Shown: positions 32,640 through 42,643, numbered from the stretch's first letter. The stretch is DNA of 64,000 nucleotides from Mycolicibacterium sp. S2-37 (GCF_017352375.1 NZ_JAFEVR010000007.1:124001-188000); one strand, 5' to 3'. The notes: a model not told the origin generated them from the sequence alone. Translations and numbers: made by a program.

Positions 32640-33761
32640 CTACTGATCGGTAACCCGGCGTTCAAGCGCGGCACATTCGCCGGCGCCGCCGAAAAAGTGC
32701 CTCCGGCGCCTGTCGACCACCTCCTGCGTCCATGCCGATTCGGCGTCGAGCACCCGCATCGCGACCATCTCCTCCGCCGCCGAACGCAGCAGCGCACACG
32801 CCTCGGCGGCCCACCGGTCGAGCGCCGCGCGGTCCTGCAGCAGGCCGCGGATGCCCACCATCCAGACCGTCACCGCGAGCCCCGCCGCACCACCGGCGAC
32901 CAGCCCCGCGACCGTGAGTTCCGGATCGAGACCGGAGAACAGCCGGCTCACCGCCAGCGCCACCCCGAGGCCGAACCCGGCGCCGAGCAGCATCACCAGC
33001 CGGTCCTCCAGGCGGCGCGACCGGAGCCCAGGACCGGTCACGACGGGCGGCGCGGCGGGCGCCGTCGGCGGGGGCGGCAGACCGAGTTCGGCGGCGGCAC
33101 CGGTCAGCGCCGCGCTCACTGCCCCGTCCACCTCGCCGAAGACCTCGGCCGCCCGGCGCCGGACGTGTGAGGTGAAGCGGTCGACCCGGTGGCGACCCAG
33201 TTCGGCGAGGTCGTCGTGCAACTCCGCGCGCAGCGCCGCGCACCGGTTGCGGGCGTCGTAGGTCAGCCCGACGCGGGCCCGCTGAATGCGGGTGCGCATG
33301 GCGATGGCGCGTCCGGCGTCACGAGCGTCCGGCACCGGGCGCCGGCGCGGCGCCGGGCGCCGGCGCGGCGCCGGGGCCCTCAGGTACCGATCGAGTCGCT
33401 CGACGAGTTCGTCGACGCGGGGGCCGCCGGCGCCGGATGCGGCGGCTGCTGCGACCCACGGCAGGTCCGGATACTCGCGCGCCGCCGCAGCGCGGTCCGT
33501 CTCCAAGACCGGATGCCAGTCGAGGTGGGCGTCGGTCTTCGTCACGACCGCGACCACCGGGGCCGCCAGACCGGCCGCCCTGCGCAGCAGGGCGTAGTCC
33601 GATTCGGTCATCGGGGCCACCGCCGATACGGCGAAGACCACCACGTCGGGTGCGGGCTCGTCCTCGGTCACCGTGACGCCGGGCATCCGGTCCTGCAGGG
33701 CCGCGGCCAGGCTTGTCACCCCGGCCGAGTGCGGACCGGTCACGAGCACCGAGCCCGTCAT
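32640..33761 (-). CDS. Rv0210-like membrane protein with GTPase-like N-domain
   Basis: 373 residues. The N-terminal part (1-130) looks like a P-loop GTPase with a degenerate Walker A (VLVTGPHSAGVTSLAAAL instead of GxxxxGKS). It also has an NKxD-like VVTKTDAH. An Arg/Pro-rich linker holds a tandem repeat (PAPRRR twice), followed by a long helical region. Two hydrophobic helices near residues 255-300 probably anchor it in the membrane. The overall plan recalls bacterial dynamin-like proteins, but the catalytic Lys is missing. It starts inside the stop of the Rv0209-like gene (ATGA), forming a fixed pair. Function unknown. Confidence 0.7.
   Translation of the reverse strand: MTGSVLVTGPHSAGVTSLAAALQDRMPGVTVTEDEPAPDVVVFAVSAVAPMTESDYALLRRAAGLAAPVVAVVTKTDAHLDWHPVLETDRAAAAREYPDLPWVAAAAASGAGGPRVDELVERLDRYLRAPAPRRRPAPRRRPVPDARDAGRAIAMRTRIQRARVGLTYDARNRCAALRAELHDDLAELGRHRVDRFTSHVRRRAAEVFGEVDGAVSAALTGAAAELGLPPPPTAPAAPPVVTGPGLRSRRLEDRLVMLLGAGFGLGVALAVSRLFSGLDPELTVAGLVAGGAAGLAVTVWMVGIRGLLQDRAALDRWAAEACALLRSAAEEMVAMRVLDAESAWTQEVVDRRRRHFFGGAGECAALERRVTDQ
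33335..33370. repeat. Two perfect 18-bp tandem repeats inside the Rv0210-like gene
   Basis: CCGGGCGCCGGCGCGGCG occurs twice head to tail, with five further matching bases. Being six codons long, copy-number change would keep the frame and alter the number of PAPRRR units in the linker. Confidence 0.85.
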
Positions 33762-34750
33762 CGGCCGGCGACGTCGGGCCGGGCGAGCAGCCGCAGCGAG
33801 CCGCGGTAGACATCGGCCCCGCAGGCGCGGTGCAGTGCGCCGACCGGCCCGCGGCTGTAGGCGCGCCACCGCACGGCCCGGCGCAGATGCGCCGCCCCCG
33901 AATCGCCCGGGTCGACGGTCAGTCCGGCGGCCTGCAACACGTCCACGGCGGCGGCCATCATGGCGAGCACCAGATCGTCTCCGGCCAGGAAACCGGCGAT
34001 CACCTCCCCGGGGTCACCGCGTACGGCGATCACCCGGAGTGCGGCCACGGCCGCCTGCGCCCGCCGGTAGCGCACGCTGACCGCGACGCGGTCCAGTTCG
34101 CGATGCACGGTGTCGATCCCGCCGGCGTCGCGCAGCACGGTTCCCAGCCGGTCCGGCTCGACGCCGCGCTGCAGCGCCGCCACGCACACGCCGATGCCAA
34201 ACCGGTCCAGGGTCCGCAGCAGCCGGCGGCGCACGTCCGGCTCGACCGGGTGCTCGGCGTCGAGGAATGCGGGCACCGATCGCAGATCGGCCGGCGCGTC
34301 GGCGAGCAGCTGCAACGCGGCGATCGATTCGGCGTCCAGGTCTGCGTGTGCGAGCAGCGCCGCGCACGGCACACCGTTCGGGTCATCGCCGAGATCGGCC
34401 TTGGTGCGCACCAGCAGGGTCGGCACCTGCCGCGCCCGCCAGCGGGCGAGTTCTGCGGTGTCCTCCGGTTTGACCACCTCGGCGAACGCCACCACCGCGA
34501 GTTCCGCGCCGGTCGCCGAATCCGCATCGACGATCCGCCACCGGCCGGCCAGTGCCCGGGCCAGGGTGGCCCGCCCCACGCCCCGGCGGCCGCAGACCGT
34601 CACCCGAACAGGCGCCGACAGGGCGGCGACGATCGGTGCGAGCCGCGCATCGCCGGTGTCCTGCGCGAACCGGTGAAATACCTCGGCGACGATGAGACGG
34701 CCCTCCGGCTCGGACCCGCGGGGGTGTGTTTCTGGCAAGAAGATCGTCAC
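33758..34750 (-). CDS. Rv0209-like GTPase-fold protein
   Basis: 330 residues, first gene of a pair with the Rv0210-like membrane protein. A P-loop-like segment VTVCGRRGVGRATLARALAG (about residues 48-67) has Arg where the catalytic Lys normally stands. VVAFAEVVKPED and LLVRTKADLGDD look like the G3 and G4 (TKAD) regions. The rest is helical with no predicted membrane span except a weak one. GTG 34750 is chosen because the upstream extension runs into the trmB start on the other strand, but no ribosome-binding site supports it. Biological role unknown. Confidence 0.68.
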   Translation of the reverse strand: MTIFLPETHPRGSEPEGRLIVAEVFHRFAQDTGDARLAPIVAALSAPVRVTVCGRRGVGRATLARALAGRWRIVDADSATGAELAVVAFAEVVKPEDTAELARWRARQVPTLLVRTKADLGDDPNGVPCAALLAHADLDAESIAALQLLADAPADLRSVPAFLDAEHPVEPDVRRRLLRTLDRFGIGVCVAALQRGVEPDRLGTVLRDAGGIDTVHRELDRVAVSVRYRRAQAAVAALRVIAVRGDPGEVIAGFLAGDDLVLAMMAAAVDVLQAAGLTVDPGDSGAAHLRRAVRWRAYSRGPVGALHRACGADVYRGSLRLLARPDVAGR

Positions 34751-34861
34751 ACCCGCGCCGGGGGTGCCCCGACACTTTCTCCCCGCCGTCGCTGTCCCCG
34801 TGGCTGCCGTAGGCAACTGTTGGATATCAATATGGTCGGCGATGGGGGTACCCATGGGTGG

Positions 34862-35632
34862 ATGAGCGACCATGGACGGATGTATGCGCGTGAGTCGGAC
34901 GTCGCCGGGCGCCCGGCGCCGGACGCGGCTCCGAGCACGCCTCATCCACCGCGGCGGGTCACCAGCTTCCGGTCGCGCCGCTCCGCCCTGTCCGACAACC
35001 AGCAGTCCACCTGGGACCGGTTGTGGCCCACGCTGGGCGCCCAGGCCCGGGACGAGGCCGGTCACCCCGCCCCGCCGTTGGACACCGCCGGCTGGTTCGG
35101 CCGGTCCGCGCCCGTCGTCCTCGAGATCGGATGCGGTACCGGTACCTCCACCCTGGCGATGGCCCAGGACGAACCGGACATCGACGTCATCGCCGTCGAG
35201 GTGTACCGCCGCGGCCTGGCTCAACTGCTCGGCGGCATCGACCGCGAGGGCGTGCCGAACATCCGGTTGATCCGCGGCGACGGCCTCGACGTGCTGGAGC
35301 ACATGCTCGGCAGCGGATCGCTGACCGGCGTCCGGGTCTTCTTCCCCGATCCGTGGCCCAAGGCGCGCCATCACAAGCGGCGCTTCCTGCAACCGCAGAC
35401 GGTCGCGCTGATCGCCGACCGGCTCCGTCCGGGCGGCATCCTGCACGCCGCCACCGACCATTCCGGCTACGCCGAGCACATCGCCGAGGTGGGCGACGCC
35501 GAACCGCTGTTGCGCCGGGTGCGCCTCGAGGACGATCTGCCGATCTCGACGCGGCGGCCCGTCACCAAGTACGAGCGCAAGGCACTGGCCGGGCCGGATG
35601 TCACCGAACTGCTCTGGGAGAAGACCCGATGA
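34862..35632 (+). CDS. trmB: tRNA (guanine-N7-)-methyltransferase
   Basis: A 256-residue TrmB enzyme making 7-methylguanosine at position 46 of tRNAs from S-adenosylmethionine. The SAM site is LEIGCGTGTSTLAMA. The signature FFPDPWPKARHHKRRFLQ and the closing TKYERKA are specific to TrmB. ATG 34862 gives MSDHGRMYA, which lines up with the recalled start MVHHGQMHA of Rv0208c. The first ~40 residues are a variable, Arg/Pro-rich extension typical of actinobacteria. The stop overlaps the NYN gene start (ATGA). Confidence 0.93.
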   Translation: MSDHGRMYARESDVAGRPAPDAAPSTPHPPRRVTSFRSRRSALSDNQQSTWDRLWPTLGAQARDEAGHPAPPLDTAGWFGRSAPVVLEIGCGTGTSTLAMAQDEPDIDVIAVEVYRRGLAQLLGGIDREGVPNIRLIRGDGLDVLEHMLGSGSLTGVRVFFPDPWPKARHHKRRFLQPQTVALIADRLRPGGILHAATDHSGYAEHIAEVGDAEPLLRRVRLEDDLPISTRRPVTKYERKALAGPDVTELLWEKTR

Positions 35633-36336
35633 GCGTGACCGAGGACCTGCCGCAGGTCGCCCCGCCCCCACCACCGGCCGGACCGCAGCCCGGCACCCGC
35701 CCCGTGCTGCTGGTGTGGGACGCGCCGAATCTCGACATGGGCCTCGGCTCGATCATCGGCGGCCGCCCGACCGCCGCCCACCGGCCCCGCTTCGACGCGC
35801 TGGGCCGCTGGTTGCTCGCCCGCACCGCCGATCTGTCCCGCACCCTTGCCGACGCCGGCGCCGACGACGGGCCGGCCGTGCTCGAACCCGAGGCCACCGT
35901 CTTCACCAACATCGCCCCCGGTAGCGCCGATGTGGTGCGGCCGTGGGTCGAGGCGCTGCGCAACGTGGGTTTCGCCGTCTTCGCCAAACCCAAGATCGAC
36001 GAGGACAGCGACGTCGATTCGGACATGCTCGCCCACATCGCGCTGCGCCGCCGGGAGGGACTGGCCGCCGTGCTGGTGGCCTCGGCGGACGGTCAGGCGT
36101 TCCGCCAGCCGCTCGAGGACATCGCCCGCGACGGCATCCCCGTGCAGGTGCTGGGGTTCCGCGAACACGCGAGCTGGGCGCTGGCGTCGGAAACGCTGGA
36201 GTTCGTCGACCTCGAGGACATTCCCGGCGTGTTCCGTGAACCGCTGCCGCGCATCGGTCTGGACTCGCTGCCCGACGAGGGTGCCTGGCTGCAGCCGTTC
36301 CGGCCGCTCTCGGCACTGCTGGCCTCCCGTGTCTGA
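35629..36336 (+). CDS. NYN-domain protein (Rv0207c-like putative ribonuclease)
   Basis: 235 residues. After a proline-rich N-terminus, a NYN/PIN-like domain (about residues 24-180) shows the acidic metal-site pattern: VLLVWDAPNLD, then KIDEDSDVDSDMLAHIAL and VLVASADGQAF. NYN domains are Mg-dependent RNA nucleases, so together with the overlapping trmB gene a tRNA- or RNA-processing role is plausible. It corresponds by position to Rv0207c, just upstream of mmpL3. Nuclease activity is inferred from the fold. Confidence 0.83.
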   Translation: MSVTEDLPQVAPPPPPAGPQPGTRPVLLVWDAPNLDMGLGSIIGGRPTAAHRPRFDALGRWLLARTADLSRTLADAGADDGPAVLEPEATVFTNIAPGSADVVRPWVEALRNVGFAVFAKPKIDEDSDVDSDMLAHIALRRREGLAAVLVASADGQAFRQPLEDIARDGIPVQVLGFREHASWALASETLEFVDLEDIPGVFREPLPRIGLDSLPDEGAWLQPFRPLSALLASRV

Positions 36337-36655
36337 CCGCGGCGGAGACCCAGCCGCACAGACCGAACACCCACCCAGAGAAGGGAGCTGACAACCAGGT
36401 ACGGGCCGCGGCGCCCAGTGTGACGATTTCGCGAAGATGCGGGCCGGACGCTAGCGTCGGATACCTTGGAGAGCACTGACCTGGTGCGCATTTGAGAATG
36501 TGTTCCGGGAAACCCTTGCCGCGGATCTGATGGATCCGTTGCCGAGCAGAAGTGCGGATACGGCGGCGGTGGCCGCTGACGGTGCTGCTGACCTCGCATG
36601 TGTGAAAACTGAAGACCACAGCGCGGTCGTCGAAGAATGTTAGTGAGGAGCTTGA
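36337..36655 (+). other. 319-base intergenic region upstream of mmpL3
   Basis: No coding region or RNA gene is recognisable. TACCTT in the stretch about 36460-36466 is a possible -10 box for mmpL3, but without a convincing -35. GAGGAG at 36646-36651 is the mmpL3 ribosome-binding site. The rest shows no clear repeat. Confidence 0.5.
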
Positions 36656-39600
36656 GTGTTCGCCTGGTGGGGTCGAATCGTGTACCGGTTCAGGTACATC
36701 GTCATCGCTGTCATGGTGGCACTCTGCCTCGGTGGCGGTGTGTACGGGATCAGCCTGGGCCAGCACGTCACCCAGAGCGGCTTCTACGACGAGGGCAGCC
36801 AGTCGGTACACGCCTCGGTCGTGGCCGACGAAGCCTACGGGCGGGACCGGACCAGCCACGTGGTGGCGATCCTGACACCGCCCGACGGCAAGAAGGTCGA
36901 CGACCCCGAGTGGATGAAGACGACGACCGAACAGCTCGACAAGCTGGTGGCCGACAACCCGGACCAGGTCGAATCCTGGGTCGGCTGGTTGAAGGCCCCG
37001 ACCACCACGCTCGCCACCGTGCAGCAGATGAAGACCCCCGACCTGTCGAAGACCTTCGTCAGCATTCCGCTCAAAGGCGATGACGACGACTCGATCCTGA
37101 AGAACTACCAGGCCGTCGAACCCCAGCTGCAAGCGATCAACGACGGCAACATCCAGCTCGCCGGCCTGAACCCGCTCGCCAGCGAGCTCACCGGAACCAT
37201 CGGCGAGGACCAGAAGCGCGCCGAGGTGGCCGCCATCCCGTTGGTGTGCGTCGTGCTGTTCTTCGTCTTCGGCGGCGTCATCGCCGCCGCGCTCCCCGGC
37301 CTGATCGGCGGTCTCACCATCGCGGGTGCGCTGGGCATCATGCGGCTGTTCGCCGAGTTCATGCCCGTGCACTTCTTCGCCCAGCCGGTGGTGACGCTGA
37401 TGGGCCTCGGCATCGCCGTCGACTACGGACTGTTCATGGTGAGCCGGTTCCGCGAGGAACTCGCCGAGGGCTACGACACCGAGGCCGCGATCCGGCGGAC
37501 GGTGATGACGTCGGGCCGGACCATCATGTTCTCCGCGGTGATCCTGGTCGCCTCGTCGGTGCCGCTGCTGCTGTTCCCGCAGGGCTTCCTCAAATCGATC
37601 ACCTACGCCATCATCGCCTCGGTCATGCTGGCGGCGATCCTGTCGGTCACCGTGCTGGCCGCCGCCCTGGCGATCCTCGGACCCCGGGTCGACGCCCTCG
37701 GGGTGAAGACGCTCGTCAAGTTCGCCCTGCCCGATCCGATCCCGTCCGATCCGTCGGTGCAGAAGACGAACACCTTCGCGATCGCGTCCATACCGCTCGG
37801 GCTGCTGGTGCCGCCGGTCGGCATCGCGCTCGGCCACATCGCCCGCAAGCGGATCAAACAGAGCGGCGAGCAGGGCGCCTCTCTCGCGCTGATCGGCCTG
37901 GTCATCGGCTACACCGCCCTCTACGGCGCCATGACCTACGGCGTGATCGCGCTGAAGGACGCCGACATCATCGGCAGCGCCGTGTACTGGATGCTCCTCG
38001 GCATCGTCGCCTTCCTCGCGATCGTGACGTTCGGGCTGGCACTGGCCCGCTACGTGCCGCTGGCGCGCCGGCCCATCGTGTGGTGGCTGAACTGGCTCAG
38101 CGACAAGACCCAGAAGACCAAGACCCGCGCCGAGGTCGAGCGCGGTTTCTGGGGCAAGCTGGTCACCCATGTGATGAAGCGCCCCGGCGCCTTCGCCGTC
38201 CCGATCATCATCGTGATGATCCTGCTGGTCATCCCGCTCGGCCAGCTGGCGCTCGGCGGCATCAGCGAGAAGTACCTGCCGCCGGACAACGCCGTACGCG
38301 TGGCGCAGGAGGACTTCGACAAGACCTTCCCCGGTTTCCGCACCGAACCCCTGACGCTGGTCATCCAGAACACCGACGGTCAGCCCGTCACCGATCAGCA
38401 GGTCGCGGAGATCCGCAACGAAGCGCTCACCATCTCCGGCTTCATCGAACCGGACGGCGATCCGTCGAAGATGTGGCAGCCGCGTGGCGGCGAGTCGACC
38501 GACCCGTCGGTGCGCGTGATCCAGAACGGCCTCGTCGACCGCAACGACGCGGCGCAGAAGATCGAGGAGCTGCGGGAGCTGGCGCCGCCGCGTGGGCTGA
38601 CGATCTCGGTCGGCGGCACGCCGGCGCTGGAGCAGGACTCCATCCACAGCCTGTTCGACAAGCTGCCGCTGATGGTGACGATCCTGATCGTCACCACGAC
38701 GATCCTCATGTTCCTGGCGTTCGGCTCGATCGTGCTGCCGATCAAGGCGGCGCTGATGAGCGCCCTGACGCTGGGCTCGACGATGGGCATCCTGACGTGG
38801 ATGTTCGTCGACGGCCACGGATCCGGGCTGATGAACTACACCCCGCAGCCGCTGATGGCACCGATGATCGGCCTGATCATCGCCGTGATCTGGGGTCTGT
38901 CGACCGACTACGAGGTCTTCCTGGTCTCCCGCATGGTCGAGGCGCGGGAGCGCGGTATGTCGACCGCCGAGGCGATCCGGATCGGTACGGCCACCACGGG
39001 CCGGTTGATCACCGGCGCCGCGCTGGTGCTGGCGGTCGTGGCGGGCGCGTTCGTGTTCTCCGACCTGGTGATGATGAAGTACCTGGCGTTCGGCCTGCTG
39101 ATCGCGCTGCTGCTGGACGCGACGATCATCCGGATGTTCCTGGTGCCCGCGATCATGAAGATGCTCGGTGACGATTGCTGGTGGGCGCCGCGCTGGATGA
39201 AGCGCATCCAGGAACGGCTGGGTCTGGGCGAGACCGAACTGCCCGACGAGCGCAGGCGTCCGGTGGTGCACGACCCGGCCGACGACGTGGCGCTGGTCGG
39301 CGCCGGTGCGCCGGTTCCGCCGCGGCCGCGCCCGCCGCACGATCCCACCCATCCGGGTGTCGAGGGGCGGGTCGGGCCGACCCGGATCCCGCCGGGACCG
39401 CCGCGCGTCAACGGTCCCTCGGTCGCCGGGACCACCCGCATCCCGACCAATCGACCGCCGGCCGGTGAGCCGCCGACCACGCGGTTGTCGATGGCGAAGA
39501 ACGCGGTGCGCGGTGCGGTCAACGCCACCACCCAGCGCACCGCCCATCCGTCGGCGCCGCCGCAGCGCGAGGAACGCGAGATCGAGTCGTGGCTCGGCGA

Positions 39601-39925
39601 ACTGCGGGGTGGACCGGGCGGACCCGGCGGACCCGGTGGTCAGCCGCCGCGGCCGCAGCCGTCGGCCGAGCCGACCCAGGCGATGCGTCCCGGTCCCCCG
39701 GCCGCAACTCCGGCCGAGGGCAACGAGCCCACGACCGCCATCCCGGTGCAGCGTCCGTCCCAGGGTCCGGCCCAGCCGGATTCCGCTGAGGCGACCACCA
39801 AGATCCCGACGCCGCCGTCCGATCCCGAGTCGACGGAGAAGATCGATCTCAGTGACGACGCGCAGAAGCGGCGCGGCGGCGGGGTCAGCGCTCAGGATTT
39901 GCTGCGCCGCGAGGGCCGGATCTAG
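36656..39925 (+). CDS. mmpL3: MmpL3, trehalose monomycolate exporter, with a DUF4190-like insertion
   Basis: A 1089-residue RND-superfamily exporter flipping trehalose monomycolate to the periplasm; it is essential in mycobacteria and the target of many inhibitors. The proton-relay pairs are Asp256-Tyr257 (GIAVDYGLF) and Asp751-Tyr752 (LSTDYEVF). The second pair is about 106 positions later than the D645-Y646 I recall for M. smegmatis. The shift comes from residues ~359-470, inserted between [12 protein letters not shown] and the cytoplasmic helix ending [10 protein letters not shown]. That block holds [15 protein letters not shown] and [19 protein letters not shown], the look of a DUF4190 two-helix unit, then a third hydrophobic helix. 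A Pro/Gly-rich cytoplasmic tail ends in [11 protein letters not shown], as in other MmpL3. GTG 36656 has GAGGAG upstream. Confidence 0.95.
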   Translation: MFAWWGRIVYRFRYIVIAVMVALCLGGGVYGISLGQHVTQSGFYDEGSQSVHASVVADEAYGRDRTSHVVAILTPPDGKKVDDPEWMKTTTEQLDKLVADNPDQVESWVGWLKAPTTTLATVQQMKTPDLSKTFVSIPLKGDDDDSILKNYQAVEPQLQAINDGNIQLAGLNPLASELTGTIGEDQKRAEVAAIPLVCVVLFFVFGGVIAAALPGLIGGLTIAGALGIMRLFAEFMPVHFFAQPVVTLMGLGIAVDYGLFMVSRFREELAEGYDTEAAIRRTVMTSGRTIMFSAVILVASSVPLLLFPQGFLKSITYAIIASVMLAAILSVTVLAAALAILGPRVDALGVKTLVKFALPDPIPSDPSVQKTNTFAIASIPLGLLVPPVGIALGHIARKRIKQSGEQGASLALIGLVIGYTALYGAMTYGVIALKDADIIGSAVYWMLLGIVAFLAIVTFGLALARYVPLARRPIVWWLNWLSDKTQKTKTRAEVERGFWGKLVTHVMKRPGAFAVPIIIVMILLVIPLGQLALGGISEKYLPPDNAVRVAQEDFDKTFPGFRTEPLTLVIQNTDGQPVTDQQVAEIRNEALTISGFIEPDGDPSKMWQPRGGESTDPSVRVIQNGLVDRNDAAQKIEELRELAPPRGLTISVGGTPALEQDSIHSLFDKLPLMVTILIVTTTILMFLAFGSIVLPIKAALMSALTLGSTMGILTWMFVDGHGSGLMNYTPQPLMAPMIGLIIAVIWGLSTDYEVFLVSRMVEARERGMSTAEAIRIGTATTGRLITGAALVLAVVAGAFVFSDLVMMKYLAFGLLIALLLDATIIRMFLVPAIMKMLGDDCWWAPRWMKRIQERLGLGETELPDERRRPVVHDPADDVALVGAGAPVPPRPRPPHDPTHPGVEGRVGPTRIPPGPPRVNGPSVAGTTRIPTNRPPAGEPPTTRLSMAKNAVRGAVNATTQRTAHPSAPPQREEREIESWLGELRGGPGGPGGPGGQPPRPQPSAEPTQAMRPGPPAATPAEGNEPTTAIPVQRPSQGPAQPDSAEATTKIPTPPSDPESTEKIDLSDDAQKRRGGGVSAQDLLRREGRI

Positions 39926-41079
39926 CCGGGCGCTCCTTCGGCCTTCTCCTCGACCTCGTCGGGTTCGGCGCTGATCGCGGGCCCGTCCTCGGCCTTCAGC
40001 TCGGCGGCTTCGGCTTGGGTGTCGGATGCGGTGAGCACCCGGATCGCGCTGTTGAGGAACGCCACCAGCGGCACCGCGAGCAGCGCGCCGACGATGCCGG
40101 CCACCACGGCTCCGCCGGCGATCGCGAGCACCACGGCCAGTGGATGGATCGACACCGCGCGGCCCATCACCAGCGGCTGCAGCACATGTCCTTCCAGCTG
40201 CTGCACGGCGAGGATCAGGCCGAGCGTGATCAGCGCATAGATGAGGCCTTTGGTGAGCAACGCGACGATCACCGCGAGGAAGCCGGTGACCACGGCGCCG
40301 ATCAACGGAACGAACGCGCCCATGAACACCAGCGACGCCAGGGGCAGCGCGAGCGGCACACCCATGATCGCCAGGCCGGTGCCGATGCCGATGGCGTCGA
40401 CCAGGGCCACCAGGAACGTCGCACGCACGTAGCCGATCAGCGAGTGGAATCCGGCGCGGCCGGCGTCACGCACCCGCCCGCGCGCGGACGGCGGGAAGAT
40501 CTTGGTCACGAACGCGAAGATGTTGCGGCCGCCGTGTAGCAGGAAGATCAGGGTGAACAGCACCAGCAGCGCACCGGTGACGATCTCGGTGATGGTGCCC
40601 GCCGTCGAGAGCGCACCACTGGTGACGCGCTCCTGGTTGTCGCGCACCGCCTCGATCGCGGAGTTGCCGGCGTTGTCGATCTGGTCGCGGCTCAGGCCGA
40701 GCGGGCCGTCGATGAGCCAGCGACGGACGCCGTCGATGCTGCGGGTCACCTGTTCGACCAGCGCCGGGGTGCCTTCGATGAACTGGCTGACGACGAACGC
40801 CAGCAGGCCGCCCACGATCGCCAGGCCGCTGAGCAGTATCAACGCGACCGCACCACCACGCGGGGCGCCCCTGCGGTCGAGGAAGTCGACGGCAGGCATC
40901 AGCAGGGCGGCCAGCAGCGTGGCCAGCGCCACCGGCACGATGATCACCTCGAGCTGGAGGGCCAGCCACAGCAGCGCGAACACCGCGCCGAAGATCACCA
41001 GCAGCCGCCACGCCCAGGCGGCGCCCTTCCGGACGAGTGGGGAGACCGACTGATCGTCCGCTGAAAGGCCTGCTGGCAT
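39922..41079 (-). CDS. AI-2E/PerM-family permease (Rv0205-like)
   Basis: A 385-residue membrane protein of the AI-2E transporter (PerM/TqsA) family with about eight hydrophobic segments. It has the conserved central [21 protein letters not shown] and the C-terminal [22 protein letters not shown], the family's strongest signature. Substrates of actinobacterial members are unknown. The acidic C-terminal tail (about residues 350-385) is cytoplasmic. It is convergent with mmpL3 and the two stops overlap by four bases, the same arrangement as Rv0205-Rv0206c. Confidence 0.88.
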   Translation of the reverse strand: MPAGLSADDQSVSPLVRKGAAWAWRLLVIFGAVFALLWLALQLEVIIVPVALATLLAALLMPAVDFLDRRGAPRGGAVALILLSGLAIVGGLLAFVVSQFIEGTPALVEQVTRSIDGVRRWLIDGPLGLSRDQIDNAGNSAIEAVRDNQERVTSGALSTAGTITEIVTGALLVLFTLIFLLHGGRNIFAFVTKIFPPSARGRVRDAGRAGFHSLIGYVRATFLVALVDAIGIGTGLAIMGVPLALPLASLVFMGAFVPLIGAVVTGFLAVIVALLTKGLIYALITLGLILAVQQLEGHVLQPLVMGRAVSIHPLAVVLAIAGGAVVAGIVGALLAVPLVAFLNSAIRVLTASDTQAEAAELKAEDGPAISAEPDEVEEKAEGAPG

Positions 41080-41104
41080 GCGGGGTACTGTAGCCGCACC
41101 CCGT

Positions 41105-41110
41105 TACCCT
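41105..41110 (+). promoter_or_regulatory. -10 box of a leaderless promoter for the Rv0204c-like gene
   Basis: TACCCT ends seven bases before GTG 41118, consistent with transcription starting at the start codon. The region is only 38 bases long and divergent to the AI-2E-family gene. Confidence 0.45.
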
Positions 41111-41117
41111 GTAGCAC

Positions 41118-42239
41118 GTGTCGCACGACGCGCCGGCCGGCGACGCCCAGCCGGGAGGGACCGAATCCGCAGTACCTGCCCGCGGGAAGTACTGGTGGGT
41201 CCGGTGGGCGATCGTCCTGCTGGCGGTCGCCGTGCTCACCGTCGAGGTGGTCCTGGTGTGGGACCAGCTGGCCAAGGCGTGGCGGAGCTTGCTCTCTGCC
41301 AACTGGTGGTGGGTGCTCGCGGCCGTGGTCGCCTCGCTGCTGTCGATGCACAGCTTCGCCCAGATCCAGCGCACGCTGTTGCGGTCGGCCGGTGTCGAGG
41401 TCAGGCAATTGCCCTCGGAGGCAGCCTATTACGCCGGGAACGCGCTGAGCACCACGATGCCCGGCGGCCCGGTTCTCTCGGCGACGTTCCTCTACCGCCA
41501 GCAGCGGAAGTGGGGTGCGACGCCGGTGGTGGCGTCCTGGCAGCTGGTCATGTCCGGGGTGCTGCAGGGTGTCGGGCTGGCGTTGCTCGGCCTTGGCGGC
41601 GCCTTCCTGCTCGGCGCGAGCAAGAACCCACTGTCGCTGATCTTCACCCTCGGCGGCTTCGCGGCCCTCTTGGTGCTCGCGCAGGCGGTGGCGACCCGGC
41701 CGGAGTTGATCGACGGCATCGGGGTCAAGCTGCTGAGGTCGTTCAACTCCCTGCGCGGAAAGCCCTCCGACACGGGCCTGGTGAAGTGGCGCGAACTGCT
41801 CGCCCAGTTGGAGTCCGTGCAGCTCGGCAGGCGCGATCTCGGGGTGGCGTTCAGCTGGTCGCTGTTCAACTGGGTCGCCGACGTGGCCTGTCTGGCGTTC
41901 GCCTGTTACGCCGCGGGTGGGCATCCCTCGCTGGCGGGGCTGACCGTGGCCTACGCCGCGGCGCGCGCGGTGGGCACCATCCCGCTGATGCCCGGCGGTC
42001 TGCTGGTGGTCGAGGCGGTGCTGGTGCCGGGCCTGGTGTCCAGCGGTATGACCCTCGCCGGCGCCATCTCCGCGATGCTGATCTACCGCCTCGTCAGCTG
42101 GATCTTCTTGGCCGCGATCGGCTGGGTGGTGTTCTTCTTCGTGTTCCGCACCGAACGTGACATCGATCCCGACACCGAATGTGATGTCGAGGGCGATGCC
42201 GCCACCCGCCTCGAATCCGACGCCGAGGAGCGCCCGTGA
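41118..42239 (+). CDS. Rv0204c-like flippase-type membrane protein (LPG synthase TM family)
   Basis: 373 residues with eight or nine membrane segments and the pattern of the lysylphosphatidylglycerol synthase TM/UPF0104 family: AYYAGNALSTTMPGGPVLSA near residue 100 and AVGTIPLMPGGLLVVEAVL near residue 290. Related proteins move or flip lipids, though no substrate is known for this one. An acidic tail follows the last helix. The downstream gene starts within its stop (GTGA), so the two are coupled. By position it matches Rv0204c, beside the mmpL3/mmpL11 region. Confidence 0.82.
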   Translation: MSHDAPAGDAQPGGTESAVPARGKYWWVRWAIVLLAVAVLTVEVVLVWDQLAKAWRSLLSANWWWVLAAVVASLLSMHSFAQIQRTLLRSAGVEVRQLPSEAAYYAGNALSTTMPGGPVLSATFLYRQQRKWGATPVVASWQLVMSGVLQGVGLALLGLGGAFLLGASKNPLSLIFTLGGFAALLVLAQAVATRPELIDGIGVKLLRSFNSLRGKPSDTGLVKWRELLAQLESVQLGRRDLGVAFSWSLFNWVADVACLAFACYAAGGHPSLAGLTVAYAAARAVGTIPLMPGGLLVVEAVLVPGLVSSGMTLAGAISAMLIYRLVSWIFLAAIGWVVFFFVFRTERDIDPDTECDVEGDAATRLESDAEERP

Positions 42240-42643
42240 TCCGCCCGCCTGACCCCCTGCCCCGTCGCACCGTCGGTCTCGCGCTGCTCGCCGACGCCGT
42301 CTGCGTGGTGGTGTTCTGCACCATCGGCAGGCGCAGCCACGCCGAAGGTCTCACCCTCGTCGGCATCGCGGAGACGGCGTGGCCCTTCCTGGCCGGCACG
42401 GGTGTCGGCTGGCTGGCGGCCAGGGCCTGGCAGCGGCCGCTGTCGCCGGCGCCGACGGGTGTGCTGATCTGGTTGGGCACCGTGGCGGTCGGGATGGTGC
42501 TGCGCAAGTTGACGGGGCAGGGCGTCGCGGTCAGCTTCGTGATCGTCGCGTCGCTCGTCACCGCGGTGCTGCTGCTCGGATGGCGCGCCGCGATCACCCT
42601 GCTGCTGCCCGCGGCGCGCCGCCGCAGGATTCAGCGCGGCTGA
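42236..42643 (+). CDS. DUF3054 membrane protein
   Basis: 135 residues with four hydrophobic helices, the DUF3054 layout common in actinobacteria (LLADAVCVVVFCTIGRRSH near the N-terminus, PFLAGTGVGWLAA in the second helix). No function is known. It overlaps the preceding gene by four bases (GTGA) and the convergent sensor kinase by thirteen bases at its 3' end. Confidence 0.8.
   Translation: MIRPPDPLPRRTVGLALLADAVCVVVFCTIGRRSHAEGLTLVGIAETAWPFLAGTGVGWLAARAWQRPLSPAPTGVLIWLGTVAVGMVLRKLTGQGVAVSFVIVASLVTAVLLLGWRAAITLLLPAARRRRIQRG

Noticed and set aside
35903..39547. A 1214-codon open frame antisense to mmpL3
   Set aside because: It mirrors the mmpL3 coding frame, is rich in Arg/Gln/His/Asp, and has no ribosome-binding site or recognisable domain.
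39600..39650. Gly-Pro repeat codons in the mmpL3 tail
   Set aside because: Short run in a naturally Pro/Gly-rich cytoplasmic tail; no clear tandem unit at DNA level.
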